A DNA stretch of 64,000 bases, from contig JAQISU010000041.1 in NCBI GenBank assembly GCA_029339505.1, positions 3,434,501 to 3,498,500 of the forward strand. The letters run 5' to 3'. The position numbers and the translations under genes are program-made. The DNA is from Unio delphinus. Taxonomy: Eukaryota > Mollusca > Bivalvia > Unionida > Unionidae. Positions 44,161 through 55,849 of this stretch are shown here, one piece after another. The notes beneath the pieces are model-generated. The model was given only the letters and a program-made list of their open reading frames with translations, searched no databases and was not told the DNA's origin. Position 1 is the stretch's first letter, and each line of letters starts with the position of its first letter.

Positions 44161-44350
44161 GGGCCCAGAACGGCCGACTGGTCTAAAGGCTCTCCGTTAC
44201 GGATTATTGCCATCTCACCTCTGTCTGCGTGGGTTCGAGTCTAAGATTCGGGGGGGGAGGAGGGGTTAACGGGTTCTTCCTCCACCAATAATACTGGCCG
44301 CCATGTATAGCCTATCGTGTGCTGAAAAATGGCGTTAAACCCAACAACAA
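44161..44350 (+). mobile_element. SINE family A with 13-bp target-site duplications (second module)
   Basis: Flanked by CTCACTTTTCCCA at 44148-44160 and 44351-44363, exactly as at 12808-13084. It lacks about 60 bp of the body. The shared insertion site shows that the SINE was present before the module was duplicated. Confidence 0.9.
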
Positions 44351-44363
44351 CTCACTTTTCCCA

Positions 44364-44833
44364 TTAAATATTTTTATACCTGTACTTTTAATATTTGGCA
44401 GTAATGATTTTCTGAAAAGATACAGATAACAGTCTGACATGAGATTCTATCAAAATCACCTAAACTGGTCAGTGTTGATGACACAAACTGTGCATGTGGT
44501 GTCGCTAATGAATTTACCTATGTTGTCGACATCAGTATACAAATACATGTTATTTTCATATGCCAAGGTTGATGCCTGATCGTAAAAATACATTTACTGG
44601 ATGCATACCGATACATAATAATCAAACAAGAATAGCAATATACTTGAAACAAGTGAATTTTGTCTGCAACTAATTTACAATTCAATAACTGCATTACTGG
44701 AGATTCAAAGCGAAATTCGACTATGTTGTTGATGGTGACAATGTCATTTGTAACCGAGGGACCTGGTGATAAAAATGGATTGTATTGTCTGAAACTATAA
44801 CACTGTGCATAAATCCTTTAAACTTGGGTTATG
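44364..44833. repeat. Duplicated non-coding module, copy 2
   Basis: Nearly identical to 13085-13557. Confidence 0.9.
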
Positions 44834-44839
44834 TCCTAC

Positions 44840-44964
44840 TGATAATATCGATGCTGTAACGAATGATATTCGATAATATCGATGCTGTAACGAATGATAT
44901 TCGATAATATCGATGCTGTAACGAATGATATTCGATAATATCGATGCTGTAACGAATGATATTC
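44840..44964. repeat. 31-bp tandem repeat, four copies
   Basis: Unit GATAATATCGATGCTGTAAC plus GAATGATATTC, essentially exact. Confidence 0.95.
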
Positions 44965-45394
44965 AAAGAGGCAAGTGTCTTTGAGACTAGTGTCACAAAA
45001 ACAGTAGCGGGTAAAAGAATGAAACAAGAGACAATTAGGCACAGCGCGACATAACATCATCGATGATAACGTTATTCTATTTGATTCGATCATTGTTAAC
45101 GGGTATTGCTGCTAAAGCCACGTCTAATGCTCACAAAACCATTGAAGCCGGGTCTACCACGGAAATTTCTGTAGGATAGAAATTCTCGCTCTGAAATAGC
45201 GCTCAGGCCCAACACGTTCTTGAAAAAATCAACTATGAAATTCGACGCACCAGGTTCGTTCAGTGCACAGTTGGAACAAATTTGATCTCAACTAGAAATC
45301 AATGCGACCACTCCTACCACTGCAACAACTTTTAGAGATCTCCTGCGGCATGAAGAGACTATAGTTTAGTTTTAAAAGGATCACACATCATAGT

Positions 45395-45960
45395 ACGCAA
45401 ATCATGTACTCGAGATTCACGCTCAATTACCTGAAACTTCATGAGATGACCGTCGATGGTTCCACTAAGGAATACGAGTATGTTGAATTCCTTGACTCGA
45501 ATATCACTATTCGCAATGAGAGTGCCCAGTGGAAAATCCAAAAGCATAACGAAGACGTGTTTTTGCTTCCGCATACTGCTTTTTTCGAAATCCGCGTAAA
45601 AATAAGACGCTGAAAACCGTGAAAGATTATGCCACCGATTATCAGATCTCGGTTAAAATAAAGACTGGGCACTGTTCAAGTCGGCACATTTCCAATTAAC
45701 TGAACAGACGGTGGAAGACATTAACGAGTATATGCATCAGGTCAGCACAATCCTCAATCTGATCATGTTCAGCGATGATTACACAAGGCCATGCGTTACA
45801 AACATGTGGTCGATCAAGGACATGACAATGTCTCAGCCAGTACCGAATTTGAGGCTACTGCCTTATACTACTTGTTTCCGGTAAATTCGATGTTCTCAAC
45901 GGAGGAGATTTCCCTGACTAATACTCCTTCTCATCTGGATTTAAAGAAGGTATTGTATTT
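45395..45960 (+). pseudogene. Capsid-like remnant of a third virus-like element (plus strand)
   Basis: The frame 45404-45613 has EYEYVEFLDSNITIRN and EDVFLLPHTAFFEIRV, matching the N-terminal strands of Polinton-like capsid proteins (compare SKYFLPCEAFIEIEG in the first element). A shifted frame at about 45675-45860 continues with QTVEDINEYMHQVSTILNL and MFSDDYTRPCVTNMW, the counterpart of YSDDCTRSAG. Stops and frameshifts throughout. Coding-like scraps at about 45095-45330 may belong to it. Confidence 0.6.
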
Positions 45961-46589
45961 AATTGACACACTGGTCTTTGGATCTTGTCAAGGAGTGAAC
46001 GTTCTCTATTTTTGTTCTACAGCCATAAGGGTAAGTGTTACATTTGTATATTTTTTTTTTATTTGTGAAGCATATTCAGCTTTTAATGTCGTATCGTGAA
46101 ATGACTTTAATACTACGCAGACTTGAAACGTTAAGAACATTTTTGTTACAAACTGTTATATATTTTAATTCCGTACTTGATAGCATGAACAGTTTGGGTT
46201 GGTTTTTTGTTGTACCTGTCTGCAGCTGCTTGTAGCTCTCTACAGTTGTTTGTTGGTGGCTGTAGCTATCTGTACGTATGTCTGCGAGTTTAACACGATG
46301 TCTGACCGTCTGTGCTTCTATATGGATACGGAAGATGATGTAACCATCAAGGCCATACAAAGACAAACCCGCTAATTTGTAAACTTGTAGGCATGGTTGA
46401 TCCGTAAAAGGTGTGAGTAGCCGATACAAGAGGGGGCCTACCCAAGAATTCGGGATAACTGTGTGGTTTGTCAGTGGATACAACTGCACGCTTTAACAAA
46501 TATTTATGAATCGTACGGCTGTACAAATGACCGAGTCATATATTTGTTCCATTTTATTGTTGTTTCAATTGAGTACAGTTTGGATCATT

Positions 46590-47700
46590 TTGATTATTTC
46601 AGGTCTATCCTGATACACACAGGGTGTGGAAAACTTAAGCGCAACGGCACCAATTGTGTGTTCCATGATGTAACTGAAATCATCGTCAACACGTCCAAGT
46701 GTAATCCGCTCAGGGCAAGTTCGTGATTACCACTGCCCGACAAAATAGCCAACTGCCAGGATTGCATGTTGGCAGTGTCATCCTCGCTTTCTCCTGCTGC
46801 GAAAAACCCAGACCGAGTAAGCCATTATACGCAATATCAACAATGCTAGATTTCACTGGAATTTTGTTTCCGATGCAAGTTGCCAACATCCCCAAATTTG
46901 AAAATCAAAATAACATCCGTATTAATTTATTTGGGTTTAGCGTGTAAGTGTACCTAATCAAATTTACATCCTATCAGTGCAGCAGAAACCTGTATTGATC
47001 TCGTGTTTGTCCATACGGCTCGTCACAAGAAAGGCGGTGCCGGCGACGGTCACTGTTCTGTATCAAAAGCTTCTACAGGATCATGAATGGGCAGGTCTTA
47101 AAGAGAGTGCCAGATGTTTTTTTAAAACAAATGTTTGACAGGACTCACCACCCAGGAGCTCAAAAAACACAGCTTCGATTGTGGTAATGTCATGGCTATG
47201 AAAGCCACCTTTAACGAAGAAAGAGAAAAACTCGTTTGCAAATTTTCACGTCACGAAGAGAGTTCCTTTTGTGATATACGTCGATTACGAAGCGCTGATT
47301 ATTAGTCGCGAAGATAATGCGTTTCCGTATCAGGAACAAGTGCCGGATAGCTTTTCCTATAAAATCGTCCGCGTAAACGAAAACTACAATTCCGACGTGA
47401 GACTTTAACAACGGCCGGATTGTATTGAAAATTCGTGCAGGATTTGCTGGGTGTGGCCAGTAAAGGAGATGACATCGTGAAGCTAAAAAAAGAAAAGAAA
47501 AAAGCTTACTAACCAAAGCAAAATCGATTTCAAAGGCGCCATAGTTCGCCACCTTTAAGGAAAAAGATTTGGCGGTGACAAGGTGCAGATTATTACTGGT
47601 ACACCGCCGAAACCTTGGAGTGTCGCTATCAAAAGAACAATATATTATAAACTGATCCTGAAACTTAAGTGTGGTGGCTATGATTTAAACATTGACAAGT
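46590..47700 (+). pseudogene. Polinton-type family-B DNA polymerase remnant
   Basis: In shifted plus-strand frames: FPMQVANIPKFENQNNI then INLFGFSV (46860-46945), a zinc-finger-like CLTGLTTQELKKHSFDC (about 47133-47185), VPFVIYVDYEAL (about 47263, the exonuclease-I D-x-E motif), CIENFVQDLLGVASKGDDIV (about 47420), and GGDKVQIITG (about 47570). This ordered set is the N-terminal half of polymerases of Polintons and their viral relatives. At least six breaks. The polymerase active-site half is not seen. This polymerase is of a different kind from the fused one at 7337. Confidence 0.75.
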
Positions 47701-48329
47701 ATTCTCGTGGCACCTAAACAGTAATAATAGTTACAATGCATCGTAAATATGCATTGCTTGATTTAAATTATTTATAAATTTGCAGGTTTTCTAAAGGCGT
47801 TTTCGTATACGAGTATTTTTAGTATTTAAAAAAAAAAGTTCACTCGTTCATAACTTTTCATACTAACGGCAAATTTGACTGGGTGGTTGTCAGACGGTTA
47901 TCAGTTTTATAGCTAAACCGTAAAAGGTTCAATATTATGCGCAGTAAAGGTCAAACGTTGCCCCAGAGTGCATAAAGATTCAACAATATGGAATCGGCAT
48001 TGTTACAAATCCATTGTCTTAAACTAAGTGACCAAAAAGAGCGAAAACCAACAACTTTTGTAAAATTCAGCAAATAACTTATATCCCTTGAATACAAACT
48101 GACAATTTAAAAAGAACTCTTACAGTAGTATTGTGCATTAAATCTCAAAATTTCCCGTAAGATTTATGACAAGTCTAAAAGCACAGAGCATTCCGAAAGA
48201 ATTCCATTGGTGTTCCAAAAAAAACTCCAGTTTTCAAAACGTTGATTACCATTTGTGTGGAATATTGTTATGTGCTGTTTAAAAGTTTTTTTTATGGACT
48301 TGAACTCCTTCGAGAAACATGACTATTTC

Positions 48330-48890
48330 TGTATTAGTTTTACAGAATTATCGGAGAGAAGCTGGCAGATATAATTGAACACTCTACTGATGCTCATAAT
48401 ACAAACTTTATAGAATATCTAGACGTGGTTCTCGACCAGACCACCGGAAAATTAATACACGAGACCAAAAATTTCAGATATTATAGATCGTTGTTCGTTT
48501 TCCAAATGTCGACCACCTTTATATGTCGATCTCAGTGGTGTGCATCGTAAAATCCATCTACTATAGCCAAGGTTCCCGTATGTTAACCCTAGCTACAACT
48601 TGGCGGATCGATCAGATGTTTTTGTGATTCGACTCTGTTAATTGGATTGGATCAAGATCAAATTGTTCAAATCTAAACACTGTTCCTACATGATCGAGAC
48701 AAGGATAGCACGCAAATGGAATAGACTCATAAATAAACAATTTTCAATTCCCGCTACTTGTTCGTACAAATACATCCTTTTACTCAAGTCCACCTGTAAT
48801 GGCGTCTGTCACACTTTCAATGTAAAACTTACAACGTATCCTTTTTGCAGTAAATTGTCTTTATATACTAAGGGAGGTAACTCATGAAAG
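48330..48890 (+). other. Possible coding scraps, unassigned
   Basis: Short open pieces such as EKLADIIEHSTDAH and NFIEYLDVVLDQTTGKL near 48355-48475, and a 81-codon frame at 48642-48887 (KWNRLINKQFSIPATC). They could be further remains of the third element. No family recognised. Confidence 0.25.
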
Positions 48891-49029
48891 CCAATATATA
48901 CCGCTAGGACAAAACATTGAAATATCTGCTCGAGTTAATGTGTAATTAGGGTTAACATATCGAAATCTTGGCTTCCGAGAGACATAACACTAAGATACTC
49001 ACTTGTATTTTGGAGAACGTCATTTACAA

Positions 49030-49107
<78 letters not shown>
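49030..49107. repeat. (TA)n microsatellite
   Basis: About 38 TA units. Confidence 0.98.
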
Positions 49108-49110
<3 letters not shown>

Positions 49111-49241
49111 GTTGCGTTCACGTTCCTATAGATTACATTATGCACACAGTACACATTTCGTATTTCTTTCAAGTTCAGTCTCCAAAAACAGTGAAGTTTC
49201 ATCTTAGAAAAATAAGTAACAAAGCAAAATTGAAAGTAGTA

Positions 49242-49585
49242 CAGCCCCGGTGGCCTAAATGGTTAGAGTGACCGCATCAGATAATGGAGGTCTAGGGTTC
49301 AAACCCCGCCAGAGTCATACCAAAAGACTTATAAAATGGTACTAACAGCTGCCTCGCTTGGCGCTTAGCATTAAGATGTTAGTGTTAGGACTAGTCGGAC
49401 TGAAGTCAAGAAAATGTGACTGGGTGGACATCACGTTACATGTCAGATGCATGAATCATGATGCCCTAATGTTAGACATCACTATAATGTTAGACATGTC
49501 TAATGTTAGACATCACTATAAGTTACCGCAATAGACATCGTAGCGATATGACTTAAAACTTGTTAAAGCAACATTAAAAATCCAA
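49242..49585 (+). mobile_element. tRNA-derived SINE, family B (complete head)
   Basis: A-box TGGCCTAAATGGTTAGAG, B-box GGTTCAAACCCC, then the same body as at 43537 (GAGTCATACCAAAAG, ACTAACAGCTGCCTCGCTTG, ATCGTAGCGATATGACT). It contains a short internal duplication around TAATGTTAGACATCACTATA. Confidence 0.88.
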
Positions 49586-49589
49586 GTCT

Positions 49590-51570
49590 CTCTCTCATAC
49601 ATACATGCACGCGTTCATATTCCGCTGGATTATATTGTGAACACACATGTCGTATTCCTTTAATTTCCAAAGCTGTGAAATTGCATCTAAAATTATCTAA
49701 CAAAGTTGTTCATTACATTTATAAAGTATACCGATGCTAGTACTAAAAGAGAAGACTGCATTGTTCACGAGATTGCCAACTAAATACCGGTTGGTAAATC
49801 GAAGTTTAAAAATCCATTTGACCGCCCAAAACGCCCAAAGCACTGTGCGGAATAATAGGGGCCTGATAAACGAGGGGGGGGGGGGAGGACACGCTGGTTG
49901 CCGTGGATAAAATGACATGTCTTTAAACAAACTATATATAGGTCTAAAGTTTAATACATAGCTTAATAAAGCTGTAATAATTATACACATATAATGACAG
50001 TTTAAGGAATGTATTCAGTGTACATTTCTAAGGGACCCCTTTCTAGAGATCAACCGCCCCACCCCACCCAAAAGCCTTAATCTGGACCCGCGAATAATGA
50101 CAAAAATATGACATTACTTATTTGGGATAAACATTCCAATATAAGTCATTATAATGCAAATGCGTTTATTGCATCCTTCTTTAAATGGTTTTCCGTTTGT
50201 CATGTGTAGCCGAACACTTATTCCACTTTGAGAGGCCCTTTTGCACACTTACGGAAAAGACATTTACGTTAAAAAGCATTCTTGCTTCCTGTTTGACAGC
50301 CAACACCAGATGTCAAAAACTTACGAAACCAGAAGGCGTCACAATGCTGGTTTTTTAAGTTATCGTGTCAAATCTCGCCTCGAGCGAATCGCCTTACCCA
50401 TATCTAGTCATGATATCTAACTTTCTTGTCATAAACTGATTGGAAAAACGCATGTTTTGCCTGAATACGTGTGAAATATTTATATTTGCAACAATTATAT
50501 ATAATCAGCCACAATTAGGCTTTTCGTCAGAAAAGAAAGAGTAAAAACCTTGGGCAACTTTAAAACATAATATTGGCGACACTGCCACGTATGCGTAGCA
50601 CTGTCGGTGCGATATGCACATATCTATATATTTGGACAGAGGGATAAAATGATACGTATCCATTTCTTTGTCTGCATAAAACACAAGGATAAGGACAGAA
50701 GGATCAGATAGAAAAATAATCACACTACAACTAGAGCCCTCATTAAAAACAATATTGTGACTCCGGTCAGTCGAGATTTAATATAGGAGATGTGAACTCA
50801 AGCAGCTGAGAACACCATGGCTATAGGATTTACTTCCCTTGTTGTGACAGTTGTACTGTCAAAAAATTGTCAGTAAAAAATATGTTCTCCTGACATATTT
50901 TATAATTTTCAGTCTACCACTTCAGGGAGTCGTTAGTATATATATTTTGGCATAGAAAACTATGTGATAAACATTTATCTTTTAATATATCAGATAATAT
51001 AACTATTCACTGAAAATGCAAAGATGAATTAATTGACTCGTTCTGGCCGCATAATTATAACGTAGATTTGTAACAACTCATGGTGAATATAAAAGTTGGT
51101 ACATACGCATTAGCGCCAGCATCGATTAGAATGAAAGAATGAAATGAATGTCGACGGAAGGAGCACGTGCAGAACCTTGAGAACAATTGGGTTGAGCCCT
51201 TATCACCATATGCTGTTTCTATAATGCCTTATACACCTTTACTTCATTATCTAACGAATTTATTCTTTTTTGAGTTTTTGGCATCCTACTTATCACACGT
51301 AATCACTAAAACCGTTTTGGGGTGGATAGGTCGGGTGGAATAATACTCAGGTTCTTTATTTTTTTCTTTTCTATTGCTCCTGGAGCAACCACGATGGACT
51401 CATTTATGCTAAGCCTAAGTCGACACAAAAGATCAAATTTCCCATATCTTCTTAACATGTTAACATTGCTTTTTATATCTCTACAAACACATAGATCGTA
51501 CAAAGTGTATTCAAATGGCATTTCCTTTTAAATCAATTTCTACTGCATAAATAAGCCCCTTTAAATGAAA
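49590..51570. other. No gene seen
   Basis: Unique AT-rich DNA. The short frames lack family resemblance and splice context. Confidence 0.45.
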
Positions 51571-51584
51571 ACATTCTCAATGGT

Positions 51585-51632
51585 GTTTGTAGTAGTAGTT
51601 GTAGTAGTAGTTGTAGTAGTAGTAGTAGCAGC
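51585..51632. repeat. (GTAGTA)n-type microsatellite
   Basis: Imperfect TAG/GTAGTT triplet run. Confidence 0.85.
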
Positions 51633-51967
51633 ATCATCAATATCAACTTCTGTTTTGCGGAAGCTTTGCATCTGATATTTCACCTTCCCTAAAGTCTGTA
51701 TATGGTTAATTTAATATATTTTTCGTCAATCATTTAAGCAGTCTATACCGGAAGCAAGTGCGTACTTTTTAAATTTAAAAAAAAATGGATTGTGATGCGA
51801 TAAAGCAAAATGCGAATAATTTGGGGTTTACTTGTTGCTGTTGCTGTGAACCACTGCTGCTGACTACAAAGAACATTGGAATGAAATTTCTTGAAGCTGG
51901 AACCGCAAAGCTATAAGGAAGCATGATACCTAAAGTCTATAAAGTTGAATCAGATTGGTGAAGAAGC

Positions 51968-51968
<1 letters not shown>

Positions 51969-52047
<79 letters not shown>
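51969..52047. repeat. (GA)n microsatellite
   Basis: About 39 GA units. Frames through it (RERERE, SLSLSL) are artefacts. Confidence 0.98.
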
Positions 52048-52049
<2 letters not shown>

Positions 52050-53771
52050 CTTCTATTATCATGTTCCAGGAAGGTCTCCAAAGAAGAGCAAGTGATAACA
52101 GACAAATTATAAATAAGCCCCAGATGGTCGCAGGTTGGGATATAACTTGTTAACTGTTGCCCTGTGGATGCCAATTTTGAGGCTATTTACGATAAAATAC
52201 CCATTTTGTTTAACAGAAGCATAGCAAAATCTCTTTCTCTGAAAGCCATATGGTTAAATAGAAACGTTAATTCTGAGAGGCAAACAAAAGGTTACTCTGA
52301 ATATTTTCTGTGTATAAATATATCTTCCCAGCATTGAATATCCTGCTAAACAAATGAGTGTCATGTTCACATTCCATACTTTTTTTGCAGACAACAGTCA
52401 TTTTTTCTGTGTAAAGAAGTGAATCAGTCAGGTGCAATTATTCTCCACCGGCTTCGAATTTTGCTAATTATTTTTATATTAATGTATTTCAAATTTTAGT
52501 GATTCTGTAAAAAGTAAATATTTCTTCAATAGGCATTACTTTTTCGTCAGCAGCTGCAGAGGAAGGGCTGGAGTTACAATTTGTCCTCCACCACCTCCAC
52601 TCCGAAGGCTGGCTAGAAATACCTGAATGGTTTTCAAAATTAGCAGTTAAATGACACACGTCCAAATTGTATTTAAGTCATTTTGAAAATTTCAACCCCC
52701 TTTTTAATACGAAACTTATCTCTACAATTTGCACACTTATATTAACATACAGACGGTTTATTAACCGAACTGTACAATTTCGCAGTGACCTATATAAGTT
52801 ATTCCATCTTGATATCTTCAGGTGATCTAGGATATGGCAACATAAATCGCTCACCACAACCTTATACTAAAAGAAAACTATTCTTGTAGGTTTCTGCGAA
52901 AAAAGGAATTATCACGGAATGTACTGGTGCAATTGTTCAGTGCATACTTTGGTATAAATAATAAATATATCCACGTACCGTGTGCACATGCTCATAGAGT
53001 GCAAAATTGCAAGCTGCAAAGACCAAATTGTGTCGTCGCATAAAGCGCCGGCAAATCTGTGTCTATACCGTTTGTCAAGAGTAACGAGTAAAAAAAGCCC
53101 TGATATGTGGTGCATTGTGCGAATATATACGATATTCAGGTGTTTATGGAATATGGGATCCAAATAACATTTGTATCGTTTACTCATTGCTTATTACATT
53201 AGTTATGTACAGCCACGACTACCGACAACGTACAATTGCATTTTGATTCATACATGAACACAAAGTATGTGGATAACACATACAGACACACCTTTACAAA
53301 ACGGATCCATAGCAATGTTTTCTTATGTGTACGTGTGTGTGTATGATGGATAGATGAATCAACGCCTTTGTAATCTTTGAGTCTTCGGTCACTGTTCTAT
53401 GAAATGGAATCAACAGCTTCCTAACTTTATGATAAACTGTGCTATTGAAACACTGGACACACCTGGCTATGATTACTCATCTTTGTGTATGTGCATGCAT
53501 GCGTGGGTTTGTTTCCGATTTTTCCCCTTTGTCTACCCTCTCGTAAATGTGCATAGATGAATTCGCGCTCGTAAACTCACCGAATGATGAGACAACCCCT
53601 ACAGAGCGAAATGGAATTGCCCTTGCAAGCTACTGACGAAAATGCTTCCCTAGCGCCCACATCTCTTGAACCTACGTTCTGACTTACCAAAGCTTCTACA
53701 TCCTTTTATAGTTCATAGACATTATACTGGAGACAGGAATTTGTGAAAATTCTTGGCTTTTCATTAACAAA
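52048..53771. other. Upstream region of the integrin alpha gene; no gene seen
   Basis: AT-rich unique DNA. The promoter and 5' untranslated region of the gene beginning at 53772 should lie in its right part; no clear TATA or initiator was identified. Confidence 0.35.
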
Positions 53772-54001
53772 ATGGAAACAATAATTCAGAGGAAATTATT
53801 TTTCTTATCCAAGTGTTCCCGAGTTCTTAGGGTTGATACTAATAGAAAGTTTTGTTTTCTAGTAATCTGTGTACTTGTGTATCTTGAGGATTATGCTAGC
53901 GGTTATAACCTGGATTTAGAATCTGCCACCATTCAAAGTGGAGATACAGGAAGTATGTTTGGATTTGACGTGGCCCTACATCAAGACCAGGATGCTAAAT
54001 G
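53772..54001 (+). CDS. Integrin alpha subunit, first coding exon (partial gene)
   Basis: 76 codons plus two bases from the ATG at 53772, then a donor GTATTT at 54002 (phase 2). It has a hydrophobic core (FCFLVICVLVYL) of a signal peptide after a long basic n-region; an inner Met is absent, so the start is kept. The mature N-terminus GYNLDLESATIQSGDTGSMF followed by GFDVALHQD is the conserved opening of integrin alpha chains, the first blade of the FG-GAP beta-propeller. Integrin alpha exon 1 commonly ends at this place. Further exons were looked for downstream and not found, so the first intron probably exceeds 10 kb. The homology is by recognition of the motif; which alpha class is unknown. 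Confidence 0.75.
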
Positions 54002-54016
54002 GTATTTCAAAACTCT

Positions 54017-54250
54017 TCTTATGTATGTATGTATGTATGTATGTATGTATGTATGTATGTATGTATGTATGTATGTATGTATGTATGTATGTATGTATGT
54101 ATGTATGTATGTATGTATGTATGTATGTATGTATGTATGTACGTACGTACGTACGTACGCACGCATGCATGCATGCATGCATGCACGCACGCACGTACGT
54201 ATGTATGTGTTCGTGTGTGTGTGTGTGTGTGTGGATGGATGGATGGATGT
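54017..54250. repeat. (ATGT)n microsatellite with ACGT/GCAT/GTGT/GGAT variants
   Basis: About 30 ATGT units starting 15 bp after the integrin donor site, then short runs of ACGT, GCAT, (GT)n and (GGAT)n. Frames on both strands are artefacts. Confidence 0.98.
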
Positions 54251-54919
54251 GTATGTGCGGGTATGTATTTATTTATTGGGCCGACAAGAGGATGAGCCGT
54301 AAGGGGGCCTGGCCGAACAACACTTTTTAATTTTATAATAAAAAAATTGTTTAAACAAGAACTAAGAGAGTCCTGGGTGTTTCTTATCCCATGGCCCGTG
54401 ATCGCTCTCCACGGCCCAGTGTATGTATGGTTGGTGTTAAGTATACACTTGTAACCTAACAGATTATTATTGAATTTCTTCGATCTCTTGAATAAGCACA
54501 TCGCAATATTTGAAATGAATCGTTGGGATATTGAATTTATTCGAGGTTTTTTTTTATATAATTATTAACTAGCTTTATGGTCTTTCCAAGTTAAATAACT
54601 AAAATTGCATGAATGCTTTTCATCATAAACAGTCAAATTTATTTTGTACAAAGATGATATTAACATGTGCGGCACAGCCTTCAAATTTATCCATGATTAC
54701 AGTTGTGAGGTTCGTGTTCGCGATTATGTTATTGTTGAAAATGTAGCTGATGTTGCCATTAGGTTTTGACCAACAGTTTGGTATCAGTCATGTCAAACAA
54801 AAAGTGCGGAGAACAAATTATACAGGTCAACAACAATTCGATTTATAATGCCTACATACTCCCAGACCAAGTTTTAGTAGGTTTGCATGAACAAACAAGT
54901 TGTTTGTATTGATGTTTAT

Positions 54920-55060
54920 GGCACAGCAACACAGTTAGGTTTCTTAGTGCCGAGACATTTGGACTAAAGTGCCTCGCCCAAGGGCACAAAGTGATAGCCG
55001 ACCCAGGCTGATTCGATTGAAGGATTTGAACCTTGCGCTAACCTACCTCCATTGTTTGTC
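54920..55060. repeat. Probable dispersed-repeat fragment
   Basis: Contains TGCCTCGCCCAAGGGCACAA and GATTTGAACCTTGCG, wording typical of interspersed repeats in marine invertebrates. Borders unclear. Confidence 0.35.
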
Positions 55061-55530
55061 TTTAATTAAGCAGGTGAGTGCATCAGACTTATTCTACACC
55101 CCCAAGCCAGCAAAATAACTAAGAGTTAGAGGCACGAGTCACATCTTTTAGTATAACTATATAGCATCCAACAGTTAGCATTTATTCTGTAAATAACAAT
55201 GTTTTCCTACAGCAGCACTATCAATGCTTTGTGTCGATATCACATGACTATATGATATTTGATGTAATTTACATGTAGGTTGCGAGATTTGTGTTGTCAT
55301 GTGACTCGAATGCAAATGGCGAGATCCAGGACTAAACTCAGCAACGATGTACTATCGTCTCGTCTGTGAGCGGATTAAAGATATGATGAATACTTATGCT
55401 CGCGACATCTGTTAAAATAAGTCATATTCCTATAGATTTCATGCAGGTATATATCGATGAAAAGTCGTCCAAGTTTGCTATGCGGACAATTGCCAATTCC
55501 TACTTAGGGATAAGGAGGGGACTCTGACCT

Positions 55531-55615
55531 AGACCAACAAATTGTTCTCCAGCTTTTTTTTTCACTGGCCGCCAATCAAAAAAAAGAGAAAAGGTGGAGA
55601 ACAATTTGTTGGTCT
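55531..55615. repeat. Perfect foldback, 20-bp arms
   Basis: AGACCAACAAATTGTTCTCC at 55531-55550 and its exact complement at 55596-55615, with a pyrimidine/purine loop. Confidence 0.9.
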
Positions 55616-55849
55616 CACTCTGACCCTACACCCCAACATAAATATCCAAATATCAAAAATGGGGTAACAAGGATCGAACAAAAAAAAAACCTCAGACTAA
55701 CTTGTTGTTAAACTTGACTCGAATATCACTGAATGCTACTTCCTGAATGTATAAGACTTTCAGTTTCCAATGGTACCGCCTCTCAGGTTAATTTTCTTTG
55801 CCACAGTGCTCCTAAGGTCTTTTTCAGCCAAGGTGAATCAGAAACGAGC

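Noticed and set aside
51950..52174. Arg-Glu and Ser-Leu repeat frames
   Set aside because: Translation of a (GA)n run.
53976..54501. Frames of YVCMYVCM / HTYIHTYI repeats up to 176 residues
   Set aside because: Translation of the ATGT microsatellite in all frames; only the part before 54002 is a real exon.
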